From Prevotellaceae bacterium (GTDB lineage Bacteria > Bacteroidota > Bacteroidia > Bacteroidales > Paludibacteraceae), in NCBI GenBank assembly GCA_031271465.1, contig JAISVR010000006.1, forward strand, positions 1-42,861: a stretch of 42,861 nt of DNA. The letters run 5' to 3'. Position numbers and translations under genes: made by a program. A model generated the notes under the pieces. That model made no database searches, was not told the origin of the DNA, and saw nothing but the letters and a program-made list of their open reading frames with translations. Shown piece by piece: positions 1 to 7,698 of this stretch (position 1 is the first letter of the stretch; each line of letters begins with the position of its first letter).

Positions 1-109
1 AAGTTTAATAGTTTACTTTTAAGTATCGGTTAATTCCTTCTTTATTACAACAAAAGTAAGAAATCAACTTTTAAAACCGGTAACAGAATTTCAAACTCCA
101 AATCTAAAG

Positions 110-264
110 GCAAGTTTAGCGACAGCGTAACTTGTGCCTGTTTGTAATTTAGTATATTTCCCTTCATTCTCCATATATTTTTCTATTTTCACTATTCCTT
201 TTTTATCATTTTTATTCTCTGCTTATTGCAGGTACAGGCACAAGTTACACTTCGCTAAACTTGC
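110..264. repeat. Long inverted repeat, about 32-bp arms
   Basis: The arm at 110-141 and the arm at 234-264 are reverse complements except for a short mismatched or bulged patch near the middle. The inner 15 bp (127-141 with 234-248) match perfectly. The arms enclose a roughly 92-bp T-rich spacer. The sequence GCAAGTTTAGC at the outer edge recurs in hairpins near 36981-37007 and 37459-37484, so this is probably a member of a dispersed non-coding repeat family. Confidence 0.75.
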
Positions 265-774
265 ACCAAGCGGGGTTATACAAAAAAACAATGCTTGTGC
301 AACACTGTCCCCTTTTTGAAAGGGGACGAGCGAAGCGGAGGGGTTTCGAGTTTAGATCTCCGCTCGGAGAAGCATCTCGCTTCATTGCAGTAAAAAACAA
401 GCCTCCGGCTTGTATATTCTGCCACAACCTCTGCCGGCACAAATAAACCGTTGTAAAAGTAGTCTTTATCCTTATAATGATGTGAATACCGCACAAAGGT
501 AGTGAATATATCTTTCCCGGGAAGCATTGCCTATCTTGTATTATCATACAAGTGACCACTGCATTATAATACAGAATATTACTGCATATCAATACAGTAT
601 ATAAAGGGATTGCAATCAGCTAAGTAAAAGAATAGCGCAAGGAGAAGCACAACCGTTCGTCAGGTAGACCGAAGAGAATCATCGCATTAACGGTTTCAAG
701 CGATAATTAAACCGCCAAAAGTGATAGTTCGCTAAAAATAACTTTTAAAATATACACAAATTAGTATTTTTTAT

Positions 775-782
775 TACATTTG
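775..782 (+). promoter_or_regulatory. Possible dnaK promoter -7 element
   Basis: TACATTTG matches the Bacteroidota -7 consensus TAnnTTTG and lies about 240 bp before the dnaK start. No clear -33 TTTG is seen at the usual distance. A leader of more than 200 nt would result. A second, sigma-54-like motif lies closer to the gene at 892-906. Confidence 0.3.
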
Positions 783-1019
783 TGTGTTTTTGCGCCGTGA
801 GAACAGCATAAGATTAGTAAACACAAAGATGCTGCTGTCTTTTTGTCAGCATTTCATGTCAAAATGAATATTGCAAACTCTTTTTTCGGCTTGGCATAAA
901 AATTGACTAATTAGGAGTCGAGAAATCAAAGACAGGATTCGTCAGTGCGGGCTTAACCCGCAACGACGACAGTTCTTTTGAAATATTTTAATTAATAAAC
1001 TTATAAAAAATAACACATT

Positions 1020-2942
1020 ATGGGAAAAATTATTGGAATTGACTTGGGTACAACAAACTCCTGCGTGGCAGTGATGGAAGGTAACGAGCCTATCGTTATT
1101 GCTAACAGCGAGGGTAAACGAACAACGCCTTCGGTAGTAGGTTTTGTGGATGGCGGCGAGCGTAAAGTGGGCGACCCTGCTAAGCGTCAGGCTATCACGA
1201 ACCCAACTAAAACGGTTTTCTCTATCAAACGATTGATGGGTGAAACTTGGGACCAGGCGCAGAAAGAAATCGCGCGTGTGCCCTACAAAGTGGTAAAAGG
1301 CGACAACAACACGCCTCGCGTGGATATTGACGGCAGATTGTACACGCCGCAGGAAATATCGGCTATCATTCTTCAGAAAATGAAAAAAACGGCTGAAGAT
1401 TATCTCGGACAGGAAGTAACGGATGCGGTAATTACCGTGCCGGCTTACTTTAACGATGCGCAACGCCAAGCTACGAAAGAGGCGGGCGAAATTGCCGGTT
1501 TAAAAGTGCAACGAATTGTAAACGAACCTACTGCCGCTGCGTTGGCATACGGTTTGGATAAGGCGCACAAGGATATGAAAATTGCCGTGTTCGACTGCGG
1601 TGGAGGTACGCATGATGTTTCTATTTTGGAATTGGGCGACGGCGTTTTTGAAGTGAAATCGACCGATGGTGATACACACTTGGGTGGTGATGATTTTGAC
1701 CAACGCATTATCGAATGGTTGGTACAAGAATTTAAAGACGAAAACAGCGGTTTGAACCTCAGCAAAGACCCTATGGCGCTTCAACGCTTGAAAGAGGCTG
1801 CCGAAAAAGCGAAGATTGAGCTTTCAAATACAACTTCTACCGAAATTAACTTGCCTTACATTATGCCGGTGGACGGTGTGCCGCGCCACTTGGTACGCTC
1901 GCTTACCCGCGCCAAATTCGAGCAGTTGATTGATGACTTGATACAACGCACGATTGCACCTTGTAAAACCGCTTTGAAAAATGCAGGTTTCAAAACTTCG
2001 GATATTGACGAAATTATCCTTGTGGGTGGTTCTACTCGTATTCCTGCTATTCAGGCTGCGGTGGAGAAATTCTTCGGTAAAGCTCCTTCAAAAGGAGTAA
2101 ACCCTGACGAGGTTGTAGCTTTGGGTGCGGCAATTCAAGGCGGCGTTTTGACGGGTGATGTAAAAGATGTCTTGTTGCTTGATGTAACTCCACTTTCGAT
2201 GGGTATCGAAACGATGGGCGGCGTGATGACGCGCTTGATTGAGGCTAACACAACTATTCCGACCAAGAAATCGGAAACTTTCTCGACAGCTGCCGATAAT
2301 CAACCGAGCGTAGAAATCCACATTTTGCAAGGTGAACGCCCCATGGCAAACCAGAACAAAACGATTGGTCGCTTCCACTTAGACGGTATTCCGCCTGCAC
2401 CGCGCGGATTGCCTCAAATTGAAGTAACTTTTGATATTGACGCCAACGGTATTCTTAAAGTATCTGCCAAAGACAAGGCTACCGGCAAAGAGCAATCTAT
2501 TCGTATTGAGGCAAGCTCAGGTTTGAGCGACGAAGAAATCAAACGAATGAAAGACGAAGCGGCTGCCAATGCCGAATCTGATGCGAAAGAAAAAGAACGC
2601 GTAGACAAAATCAATCAGGCAGACTCAATGATTTTCCAAACGGAAAAACAGTTGAACGAACTCGGCGACAAACTTCCAGCCGACAAAAAAGAGCCGATTG
2701 AAACCGCTCTGAATGCTTTGAAAGAGGCGCATAAAGCGCAAGATCTTGATGCGATTGACAAGGCAATGGCTGATTTGAATACTGCTTTCCACGCAGCCAG
2801 CCAAGATATGTACAACGCTACACAAGGCGCGCAGGCAGGCGGCGAACAGGGCAATCCATTTGAAGGACAAGACCCTAATGCCGGCGGCGGTAGCCAAGAC
2901 GATGGGGGCGTTCAAGATGCTGATTTTGAGGAAGTTAAGTAA
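1020..2942 (+). CDS. dnaK: Molecular chaperone DnaK (Hsp70)
   Basis: The product is the cytoplasmic ATP-dependent Hsp70 chaperone, which binds unfolded protein segments and cycles with DnaJ and GrpE. The 640-aa length is normal. The N-terminal ATPase domain opens with [13 protein letters not shown] (residues 6-18), followed by the phosphate-2 motif [10 protein letters not shown] at 191-200 and LVGGSTRIP near 335. The substrate-binding domain follows, and the C-terminus ends in a Gly/Asp-rich tail finishing DADFEEVK, close to the EEVD-type tail of the family. The usual phosphate-2 form is DLGGGTFD; as far as I recall THD is common in this phylum, while Cys193 is less usual. It is monocistronic here: grpE and dnaJ are not adjacent, and a strong hairpin follows the stop. 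Confidence 0.98.
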   Translation: MGKIIGIDLGTTNSCVAVMEGNEPIVIANSEGKRTTPSVVGFVDGGERKVGDPAKRQAITNPTKTVFSIKRLMGETWDQAQKEIARVPYKVVKGDNNTPRVDIDGRLYTPQEISAIILQKMKKTAEDYLGQEVTDAVITVPAYFNDAQRQATKEAGEIAGLKVQRIVNEPTAAALAYGLDKAHKDMKIAVFDCGGGTHDVSILELGDGVFEVKSTDGDTHLGGDDFDQRIIEWLVQEFKDENSGLNLSKDPMALQRLKEAAEKAKIELSNTTSTEINLPYIMPVDGVPRHLVRSLTRAKFEQLIDDLIQRTIAPCKTALKNAGFKTSDIDEIILVGGSTRIPAIQAAVEKFFGKAPSKGVNPDEVVALGAAIQGGVLTGDVKDVLLLDVTPLSMGIETMGGVMTRLIEANTTIPTKKSETFSTAADNQPSVEIHILQGERPMANQNKTIGRFHLDGIPPAPRGLPQIEVTFDIDANGILKVSAKDKATGKEQSIRIEASSGLSDEEIKRMKDEAAANAESDAKEKERVDKINQADSMIFQTEKQLNELGDKLPADKKEPIETALNALKEAHKAQDLDAIDKAMADLNTAFHAASQDMYNATQGAQAGGEQGNPFEGQDPNAGGGSQDDGGVQDADFEEVK

Positions 2943-2966
2943 TATTGAGAATGTCATTGAATTTGT

Positions 2967-3007
2967 AAAAAACTCTGTCTGATTCAAAAACTCAGGCAGA
3001 GTTTTTT
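2967..3007 (+). terminator. dnaK terminator
   Basis: A 16-bp stem (2967-2982 with 2992-3007, one G-U pair) with a 9-nt loop and a T-run forming the 3' end of the stem, 25 bp after the dnaK stop. The A-run in the left arm means it could also work on the other strand. Confidence 0.85.
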
Positions 3008-3046
3008 GTTTCTCGGTGGGATTAATTACATTTCAAAAATAAAATG

Positions 3047-3054
3047 TATATTTG
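3047..3054 (+). promoter_or_regulatory. -7 element for the DUF4365 cassette
   Basis: TATATTTG matches TAnnTTTG and lies 24 bp before the ATG at 3078, giving a very short leader. No clear -33 element is visible. It suggests the two-gene cassette has its own promoter downstream of the dnaK terminator. Confidence 0.45.
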
Positions 3055-3077
3055 CGGACTGAATAAATTGAAACTAT

Positions 3078-3593
3078 ATGATGATAGAAGAGCATATAAA
3101 AGAGGCTATTTCTTTGAGATATATGGAATTGATAGCCGCTGATAGTGGTTATAAAACAGCTTCTTCATATCCTGATTATGGAACTGATTTAGAAATTAAA
3201 GAAGTGGGATTTCGTCCCAATAATGATAAGAAGAGATACTTGGAAACTGGTAGAGAGTTGAAACTTCAATTGAAAGCAACAACTGAAGCAAGTATCAGCT
3301 ACGAAGGTAATGACATAAAATACGACCTTAAATCAGACACTTACAATGACTTAATTCAAAGGAAGAATTCAAAAACGCCATTAATTTTAATTTTGTTTAT
3401 ACTACCTCTCAGTAAAGATGAGTGGTTGAGTATATCCGATAAAGAGTTGATTATAAAGAAATGCGCCTACTGGTTTATTCCTGACAATAGCGATTCAACG
3501 AATAACAGCTCAACAATAAGAATATCAATTAACAAAGAAAATAATTTGATAAAAAAAGATACATTGAATTTCCTTTTTGAAAAATATTCGTAA
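3078..3593 (+). CDS. DUF4365-like, probable nuclease-fold protein
   Basis: This 171-aa protein resembles DUF4365 proteins. It has an N-terminal helix, then DYGTD (residues 33-37) and LQLKAT (63-68). The spacing of Asp37 and Gln64-x-Lys66 fits a PD-(D/E)xK core of the Mrr type, in which QxK replaces ExK; this structural reading is inference. A hydrophobic strand follows (LILILFILPL, about 101-110). DUF4365 proteins commonly occur in defence or mobile contexts. The gene is clearly richer in A+T than its neighbours, which suggests horizontal acquisition. Its TAA stop is followed with no gap by the ATG of the next gene, so the two are probably translationally coupled. A second ATG lies one codon in; the first was chosen. 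Confidence 0.7.
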   Translation: MMIEEHIKEAISLRYMELIAADSGYKTASSYPDYGTDLEIKEVGFRPNNDKKRYLETGRELKLQLKATTEASISYEGNDIKYDLKSDTYNDLIQRKNSKTPLILILFILPLSKDEWLSISDKELIIKKCAYWFIPDNSDSTNNSSTIRISINKENNLIKKDTLNFLFEKYS

Positions 3594-4685
3594 ATGAATA
3601 CACAATTGATTCTAAATAATTTAAATGAACTTTTAATTGCCAGAAATTGGAAGTTAGAAGAGCGCAAAACAAAATATAATATTTTTGTTCCGCCTGTTGA
3701 TTTGAATTTTGAAAAATCATACAAATTATTTGTTTATAATCAAATAACCTATGCCGATTTTGAAAAGGAAATAATCAAAGATTTAGATATTATATCTCAG
3801 ATTTACAATGAAGATATTGAAGAACTGAATTCTATTGTTATAGAAGACAAACAAATATTAACTCTTCATATAGAGAAAGACGATATTGTTAATGGAAGAC
3901 CGTCCATACCCTTTTTTAATAAATTGATGAACAATTCAAAAGATTTATTACAAGTCGCTGCAAATTTTACGGTCAAGCAAACTCCTCATTATTTTGACGA
4001 TAAGACAGAAGAAGCCGAAAGATATTTGAATTATTGTAATTTTTTCAAGAATGATGTTGGAAGTTTGATAACTAAAATACAACTCCCAAATAAAGAAGAG
4101 ATTAAAGAAACAAATTTATTTTCAAAACCAATAGAAGGCTCTCAAATAAATAAAAAATTATTGGATGTTACAGATTTTATAAATAGAGATATAATCGCTT
4201 TAAATAATTTTGAGCCTTCAGACGACTTTTTGCTGACAAATCAAGACTTTGTGAGTGTAAATGTTGCAGAAAAACTTAAAAAACTATACACAGATGCTGA
4301 ATATTCAAATATTGATATTTCATTAAAAGGAATTACTATCAATGAAGTTTCAAAAGCAGAAGGACTAAACAAGGAGAAAGTAGGAAATCTTACAAAATTT
4401 TCGAGAATAGTAAAGGAAAAAATGAAAGATATTTCTACAAATATTGTTTATGGAAAAATTGTGGAATTAAAATCAAAAGATGTTGACAGTGATAAAAATA
4501 CTATTATTGTCGTAGGGAAAATAAAAAATGTTCAATCAACAATTACGGTAGAATTAAGTTCTGAGCAGATAAAGCAAGCATCAGAAACTTTTAAAAACAA
4601 TAAACCTGTAGAAATTAATGCTATACTTGAGAAGGAAAAAACTCAATATAAGGTAAAAGATTTGATTGATTTGAAATTATATTAA
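3594..4685 (+). CDS. Unrecognised partner of the DUF4365 protein
   Basis: I do not recognise this 363-aa protein. It has no signal peptide and no membrane segment and is rich in Lys, Asn, Ile and Glu. The first half is mixed alpha/beta. Residues about 235-285 are helical and Lys-rich, and the last 65 residues alternate hydrophobic positions as a small beta domain would (IIVVGKI, TITVELS, PVEINAIL). The gene begins directly at the stop of the DUF4365-like gene and shares its low G+C, so the two look like one acquired unit. It ends 90 bp before an intrinsic terminator. A nuclease plus partner (immunity, sensor or adaptor) is plausible from context alone. A transposon cargo gene without a defence role cannot be excluded. 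Confidence 0.75.
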   Translation: MNTQLILNNLNELLIARNWKLEERKTKYNIFVPPVDLNFEKSYKLFVYNQITYADFEKEIIKDLDIISQIYNEDIEELNSIVIEDKQILTLHIEKDDIVNGRPSIPFFNKLMNNSKDLLQVAANFTVKQTPHYFDDKTEEAERYLNYCNFFKNDVGSLITKIQLPNKEEIKETNLFSKPIEGSQINKKLLDVTDFINRDIIALNNFEPSDDFLLTNQDFVSVNVAEKLKKLYTDAEYSNIDISLKGITINEVSKAEGLNKEKVGNLTKFSRIVKEKMKDISTNIVYGKIVELKSKDVDSDKNTIIVVGKIKNVQSTITVELSSEQIKQASETFKNNKPVEINAILEKEKTQYKVKDLIDLKLY

Positions 4686-4774
4686 CAAAAAATCTGCCCC
4701 CTTTTCAAAAATACCAAGCTATAGAGAAAACGATTCCCAAAATTACTACAAGTTTACAACTTAAACAACCAATC

Positions 4775-4812
4775 CCGCCAAAGCCAACAAACAAAAAGCT
4801 TTGGCGGTTTTT
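4775..4812 (+). terminator. Intrinsic terminator of the DUF4365 cassette
   Basis: A 10-bp perfect stem, CCGCCAAAGC (4775-4784) with GCTTTGGCGG (4798-4807), a 13-nt loop and then TTTTT. The stem-loop style recurs at 6326-6365 and 6643-6681. Confidence 0.85.
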
Positions 4813-4868
4813 CTTTCCAACATTTCATAAATTTTATTTCAACAAATACCAATCTAAAATAAAAACCG

Positions 4869-4876
4869 TATCTTCG
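4869..4876 (+). promoter_or_regulatory. Possible -7 element for the AlbA_2 regulator
   Basis: TATCTTCG differs from TAnnTTTG at one position and lies 66 bp before the chosen ATG at 4943. It sits just after the terminator of the preceding cassette. Confidence 0.35.
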
Positions 4877-4942
4877 CAATCCCTGTGCAATACGGGGGAA
4901 TATCCGTAGAAAATTGCAGTTTTGCAGTTCAAAGCAATCAAT

Positions 4943-6289
4943 ATGTCCGAAAAAAATATAAATACATCTAATCCCGAAAACGAGAATGTCGAGTATAAGG
5001 AAAAACTAAACGACACACTCGAAAAAGAGGCGGTTGCGTTTCTCAATGCAATGGGCGGTTGTATTTACATCGGTATTAGCGACAAAGACGGTGTTGTGGG
5101 CGTTGCTGATATAGACAAAACCCAATTGCAGATAAAAGACCGTTTGCTTTTTGGCATTTCGCCAAGTCCAATGTCGTTTATTTCTATTTCGACTGAAAAA
5201 CTCGAAAACAAAAATGTTATCAAAATTACCGTAAAAGAGGGAACAGAAAAACCCTATTACATCAAAAGCAAGGGGCTTTCGGAAGCAGGCACATTTATTC
5301 GTGTCGGTAATTCGGCGCAACCGATGACCGCAAAAATGATACACGCATTTCAAACAAAATCTTTTCCGAAGTCGCTCATAAACATCGAAGCCCCCGAACA
5401 GGAATTGACTTTTGCCGAGTTGTTTATTCATTACCACCGCTACAACCGACCTTTGAATGACAGTACTTTTGCCAAAACTTTAAATTTTCTGACAAAAGAC
5501 GGCAAATACAATTATTTGGCGTATCTGATGGCAGATAACAACCAGCTTTCGGTGCGTTTTGCCCGCTTCAATGATGCAGGCGAGCGCTTCGAGTTAGTCG
5601 AAAAAGCCATTGAATACGGAAATTGTTGTTTGGTTACCGCCATTCAGCGCGTTTTGGACAGATACGACATTGAAAATATAACCCGTTCGACACTTACAGG
5701 CGCAGCCCACCGTATAGACAAGCGTTTGGTTGATGCCAAATGTTTGCGTGAGATTGTGATAAACGCCTTTGCTCACAACGATTATTCTTACGGAATGTTG
5801 CCGATTTTCGAGGTATTTCAAAATCGCTTTGCGGTGCGTTCCTACGGCGGTTTAGTGCCGCAGTTAAGCATTGAGGAGTTTTTTCAAGGCGTTTCCGCTC
5901 TGCGAAATCCTGAACTGATGCGTATCCTCAAAGACTTAGAACTTGTTGAGGCTTTGGGCTTTGGCATTCGTGGAATAACAAAAATTTACAGTCAGGATAT
6001 TTTTGAATTTTCTGAAAATTCGCTTTATATCACCCTTCCTTTTGACGAAAGCAAGGGAATAGTAAGGGAAAATAGTAAGGGAAAAAGTAGGGTAGAAAGT
6101 AGGGTAGAAAGTAGGGTAGAAATAATCAATCTACTCAAAAGTGAACCTACAATAACAGCCAAAGAACTTGCGGGCAGGCTTGGATTATCTGAAAAAACCA
6201 TAGAAAAGCATTTGAAAATTTTGCGGGAAACAAACAAAATCCAGCATATCGGCTCAACCAAAAGCGGCGAATGGATTGTTTTAGAGTGA
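4943..6289 (+). CDS. AlbA_2/HATPase_c_4/HTH regulator (COG2865-like)
   Basis: This 448-aa protein has the domain order of COG2865 predicted regulators. An AlbA_2 (Schlafen-like) domain covers about residues 10-125, with GGCIYIGISDKDGVVG and FIRVGNS. An HATPase_c_4 region covers about 260-375, with the N-box-like NAFAHNDYS at 274-282 and RNPELMRIL. A linker of short repeats (about 375-393) joins it to a C-terminal helix-turn-helix, ITAKELAGRLGLSEKTIEKH. The likely role is nucleic-acid binding and regulation, possibly coupled to ATP; such genes are frequent in accessory and defence loci. A TTG 21 bp upstream is in frame, but ATG 4943 is preferred. Terminator hairpins sharing an 18-bp sequence flank the gene, so it looks like a separate transcription unit. 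Confidence 0.8.
   Translation: MSEKNINTSNPENENVEYKEKLNDTLEKEAVAFLNAMGGCIYIGISDKDGVVGVADIDKTQLQIKDRLLFGISPSPMSFISISTEKLENKNVIKITVKEGTEKPYYIKSKGLSEAGTFIRVGNSAQPMTAKMIHAFQTKSFPKSLINIEAPEQELTFAELFIHYHRYNRPLNDSTFAKTLNFLTKDGKYNYLAYLMADNNQLSVRFARFNDAGERFELVEKAIEYGNCCLVTAIQRVLDRYDIENITRSTLTGAAHRIDKRLVDAKCLREIVINAFAHNDYSYGMLPIFEVFQNRFAVRSYGGLVPQLSIEEFFQGVSALRNPELMRILKDLELVEALGFGIRGITKIYSQDIFEFSENSLYITLPFDESKGIVRENSKGKSRVESRVESRVEIINLLKSEPTITAKELAGRLGLSEKTIEKHLKILRETNKIQHIGSTKSGEWIVLE
6074..6121 (+). repeat. In-frame 12-bp tandem repeat in the regulator
   Basis: AGTAGGGTAGAA occurs three times exactly at 6086-6097, 6098-6109 and 6110-6121, after a degenerate copy at 6074-6085. It encodes Ser-Arg-Val-Glu repeats in the linker between the ATPase-like region and the HTH. 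Because the unit is 12 bp, copy-number change would alter linker length without a frameshift. Confidence 0.9.
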
Positions 6290-6325
6290 CTATCGCCAAA
6301 TTCACAACTTGTGATAACCAATCCT

Positions 6326-6365
6326 GCCAAAGCTCTTTTATTTTTAGCCTTTGGCGATTTTTTTA
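6326..6365 (+). terminator. Terminator after the AlbA_2 regulator
   Basis: Stem GCCAAAG (6326-6332) with CTTTGGC (6349-6355), then GA and an 8-nt T-run at 6358-6365. It begins 37 bp after the stop. The sequence just before and into it matches the terminator at 4775. Confidence 0.8.
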
Positions 6366-6495
6366 TTCCCCCCCTTTCCCATTACGCAAAAAAGCGTAAC
6401 GCAAATTTGCATAATGGAAATTCAGAATGTTTCCTTGTAGAGCCGTAGCTTATTAATCATTATGTTGCGGCTCTACCTTGTTTTATTAAACCGTC

Positions 6496-6613
6496 CGTCA
6501 TGTCGACCGAAGCGACCGAGTATGCGAGGAAGCGTAGTGGAGACATCTCATTAAAAGAATGTGTTTGTACTCTGTTAGTTTACTGCAAAAACTCCACTTT
6601 GGTCGACATAACG
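6496..6613. repeat. Palindromic interspersed element, copy 1
   Basis: The arm at 6496-6512 (begins CGTCATGTCGACC) pairs with 6597-6613 (ends GGTCGACATAACG) with two mismatches. GTAGTGGAG inside the left half also matches CTCCAC at 6592-6597. It resembles, in arrangement though not in core sequence, the elements at 31105-31185 and 35287-35350, which also sit between genes and begin CGTCAT. Confidence 0.6.
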
Positions 6614-6644
6614 AAGTTTTTTTGTGTGATACTTTTCAACTTCC

Positions 6645-6681
6645 GCCAAAGCTTTTTTGTTAAGCGTTGGCAGATTTTTTT
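6645..6681 (+). terminator. Terminator-like hairpin before nagB
   Basis: GCCAAAGC (6645-6652) pairs with GCGTTGGC (6664-6671) with one mismatch, followed by AGA and a T-run at 6675-6681. There is no gene directly upstream on this strand, so it may be a third copy of the repeated terminator motif. Confidence 0.5.
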
Positions 6682-6743
6682 CTCTATATATTAAATTTTT
6701 AAATTGATTTAATTAATTTTGGCGCGATAAATACATAAAATAT

Positions 6744-7550
6744 ATGCGATTAATAATTGAAAAAAATCCCGAGAGTGTGGCAGTGTGGACGGCGCAGTAT
6801 ATCGCCAAGTTTATAAACAGACAATTTGAAAACGCTCCGGATAAGCCTTTTGTATTGGGTTTGCCTACCGGAGGTACTCCTTTGGAAACTTATAAGGAAT
6901 TGATAAAACTCAATAAGCAAGGCGAAATTTCGTTCAAAAATGTTATTACATTCAATATGGACGAATATGTAGGTTTGCCCGAAGATCACCCCGAAAGTTA
7001 TCATACTTTTATGTGGCAAAATTTCTTTAATCATATTGATATTCAACCCGAAAATGTAAATATTCTCGACGGCAATGCGCCCGATTTGCTCAAAGAGTGT
7101 CAGGATTATGAAGACAAGATAAAGGCGGTTGGCGGCATCGATCTTTTCCTTTGCGGTGTAGGGGCAAACGGTCATTTGGCATTCAACGAGCCGTTTTCGA
7201 GCCTCGCTTCGCGCACTCGCCTGAAAACTATCACGCACCAGACGCGCATTGATAATTCGCGTTTCTTTGGCGGTAAACTGGAAGATGTTCCGCGCAATGC
7301 TCTTACCGTTGGCGTAGCAACGGTTACCGATGCACGGCATTTGCTTGTGCTTGCCGTAGGCGAAAACAAGGCTTTGGCAGTGAAAATGGGCATTGAAGGG
7401 GCTTATTCGCACACTTGGACAATTTCTGCCATTCAGGCACACCCTAAGGCTTTGGTTGTGTGCGACGAAAAGGCTATACAGGAACTTAGCGCCCGCGCTG
7501 TGGATTATTTCCGCGATATTGAAGATCGCATTAAAAAGGATATCTGGTAA
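6744..7550 (+). CDS. nagB: Glucosamine-6-phosphate deaminase
   Basis: The enzyme converts glucosamine 6-phosphate to fructose 6-phosphate and ammonia, the last step of amino-sugar catabolism and a link to cell-wall precursor turnover. The 268-aa length is standard. Visible signatures are GLPTGGTPLETY near residue 39, FNMDEYVGL with the proton-shuttling Asp at residue 73, and GVGANGHLAFNEP near 137. The product is cytosolic. No nagA is adjacent. ATG 6744 follows a possible -7 element TAATTTTG at 6714-6721. Confidence 0.97.
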   Translation: MRLIIEKNPESVAVWTAQYIAKFINRQFENAPDKPFVLGLPTGGTPLETYKELIKLNKQGEISFKNVITFNMDEYVGLPEDHPESYHTFMWQNFFNHIDIQPENVNILDGNAPDLLKECQDYEDKIKAVGGIDLFLCGVGANGHLAFNEPFSSLASRTRLKTITHQTRIDNSRFFGGKLEDVPRNALTVGVATVTDARHLLVLAVGENKALAVKMGIEGAYSHTWTISAIQAHPKALVVCDEKAIQELSARAVDYFRDIEDRIKKDIW

Positions 7551-7653
7551 TGTCTGTTTCTTTTTCCGGAGTTTATTCTTGCAAAGTGGCAAAAAGCTTT
7601 TTGAGTTTATCTTTCTTACAAAAAAACATTCGTAGCTACTTGATTTAAAATAT

Positions 7654-7661
7654 TATCTTTG
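7654..7661 (+). promoter_or_regulatory. -7 element for the aminotransferase
   Basis: TATCTTTG, an exact TAnnTTTG match, 37 bp before the ATG at 7699. No clear -33 element is visible. Confidence 0.5.
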
Positions 7662-7698
7662 CACGGAATTTGGAAACCGTTATTTATTAAGCAAGTAT

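Larger units (their letters stand above)
1..1019. other. Gene-free region and dnaK leader
   Basis: No convincing coding sequence is seen on either strand; the short open frames have no recognisable motif and run through inverted repeats. The stretch holds a long inverted repeat at 110-264, a short hairpin at 307-327 (9-bp arms, 3-nt loop), another at 397-413 (arms ACAAGCC/GGCTTGT), and from about 775 the promoter and leader of dnaK. The 300-420 part has the look of a dispersed non-coding repeat, but this was not tested against a genome. Confidence 0.6.
6366..6743. other. Structured gene-free gap before nagB
   Basis: No gene is seen. The gap contains a nested palindrome at 6379-6417 (TTACGC/GCGTAA hairpin beside GCAAATTTGC, enclosed by CCATTA/TAATGG), a hairpin at 6437-6476 (arms GTAGAGCCG/CGGCTCTAC), an imperfect palindromic element at 6496-6613, a third terminator-like hairpin at 6645-6681, and a possible nagB -7 element TAATTTTG at 6714-6721. 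A 64-codon open frame at 6500-6694 runs through the repeats and is not believed. Confidence 0.6.

Noticed and set aside
3078-6289. Prophage or integrative element
   Set aside because: No integrase, transposase, tRNA or attachment-site pair is seen; only low G+C and short direct repeats support mobility.
6500-6694. 64-codon plus-strand frame upstream of nagB
   Set aside because: Runs through a palindromic repeat and a terminator hairpin; no conserved-looking sequence.
6750-7592. 280-codon open frame on the minus strand across nagB
   Set aside because: It lies wholly antisense to a gene with clear family motifs and has no recognisable domain; codon bias of nagB explains the open frame.
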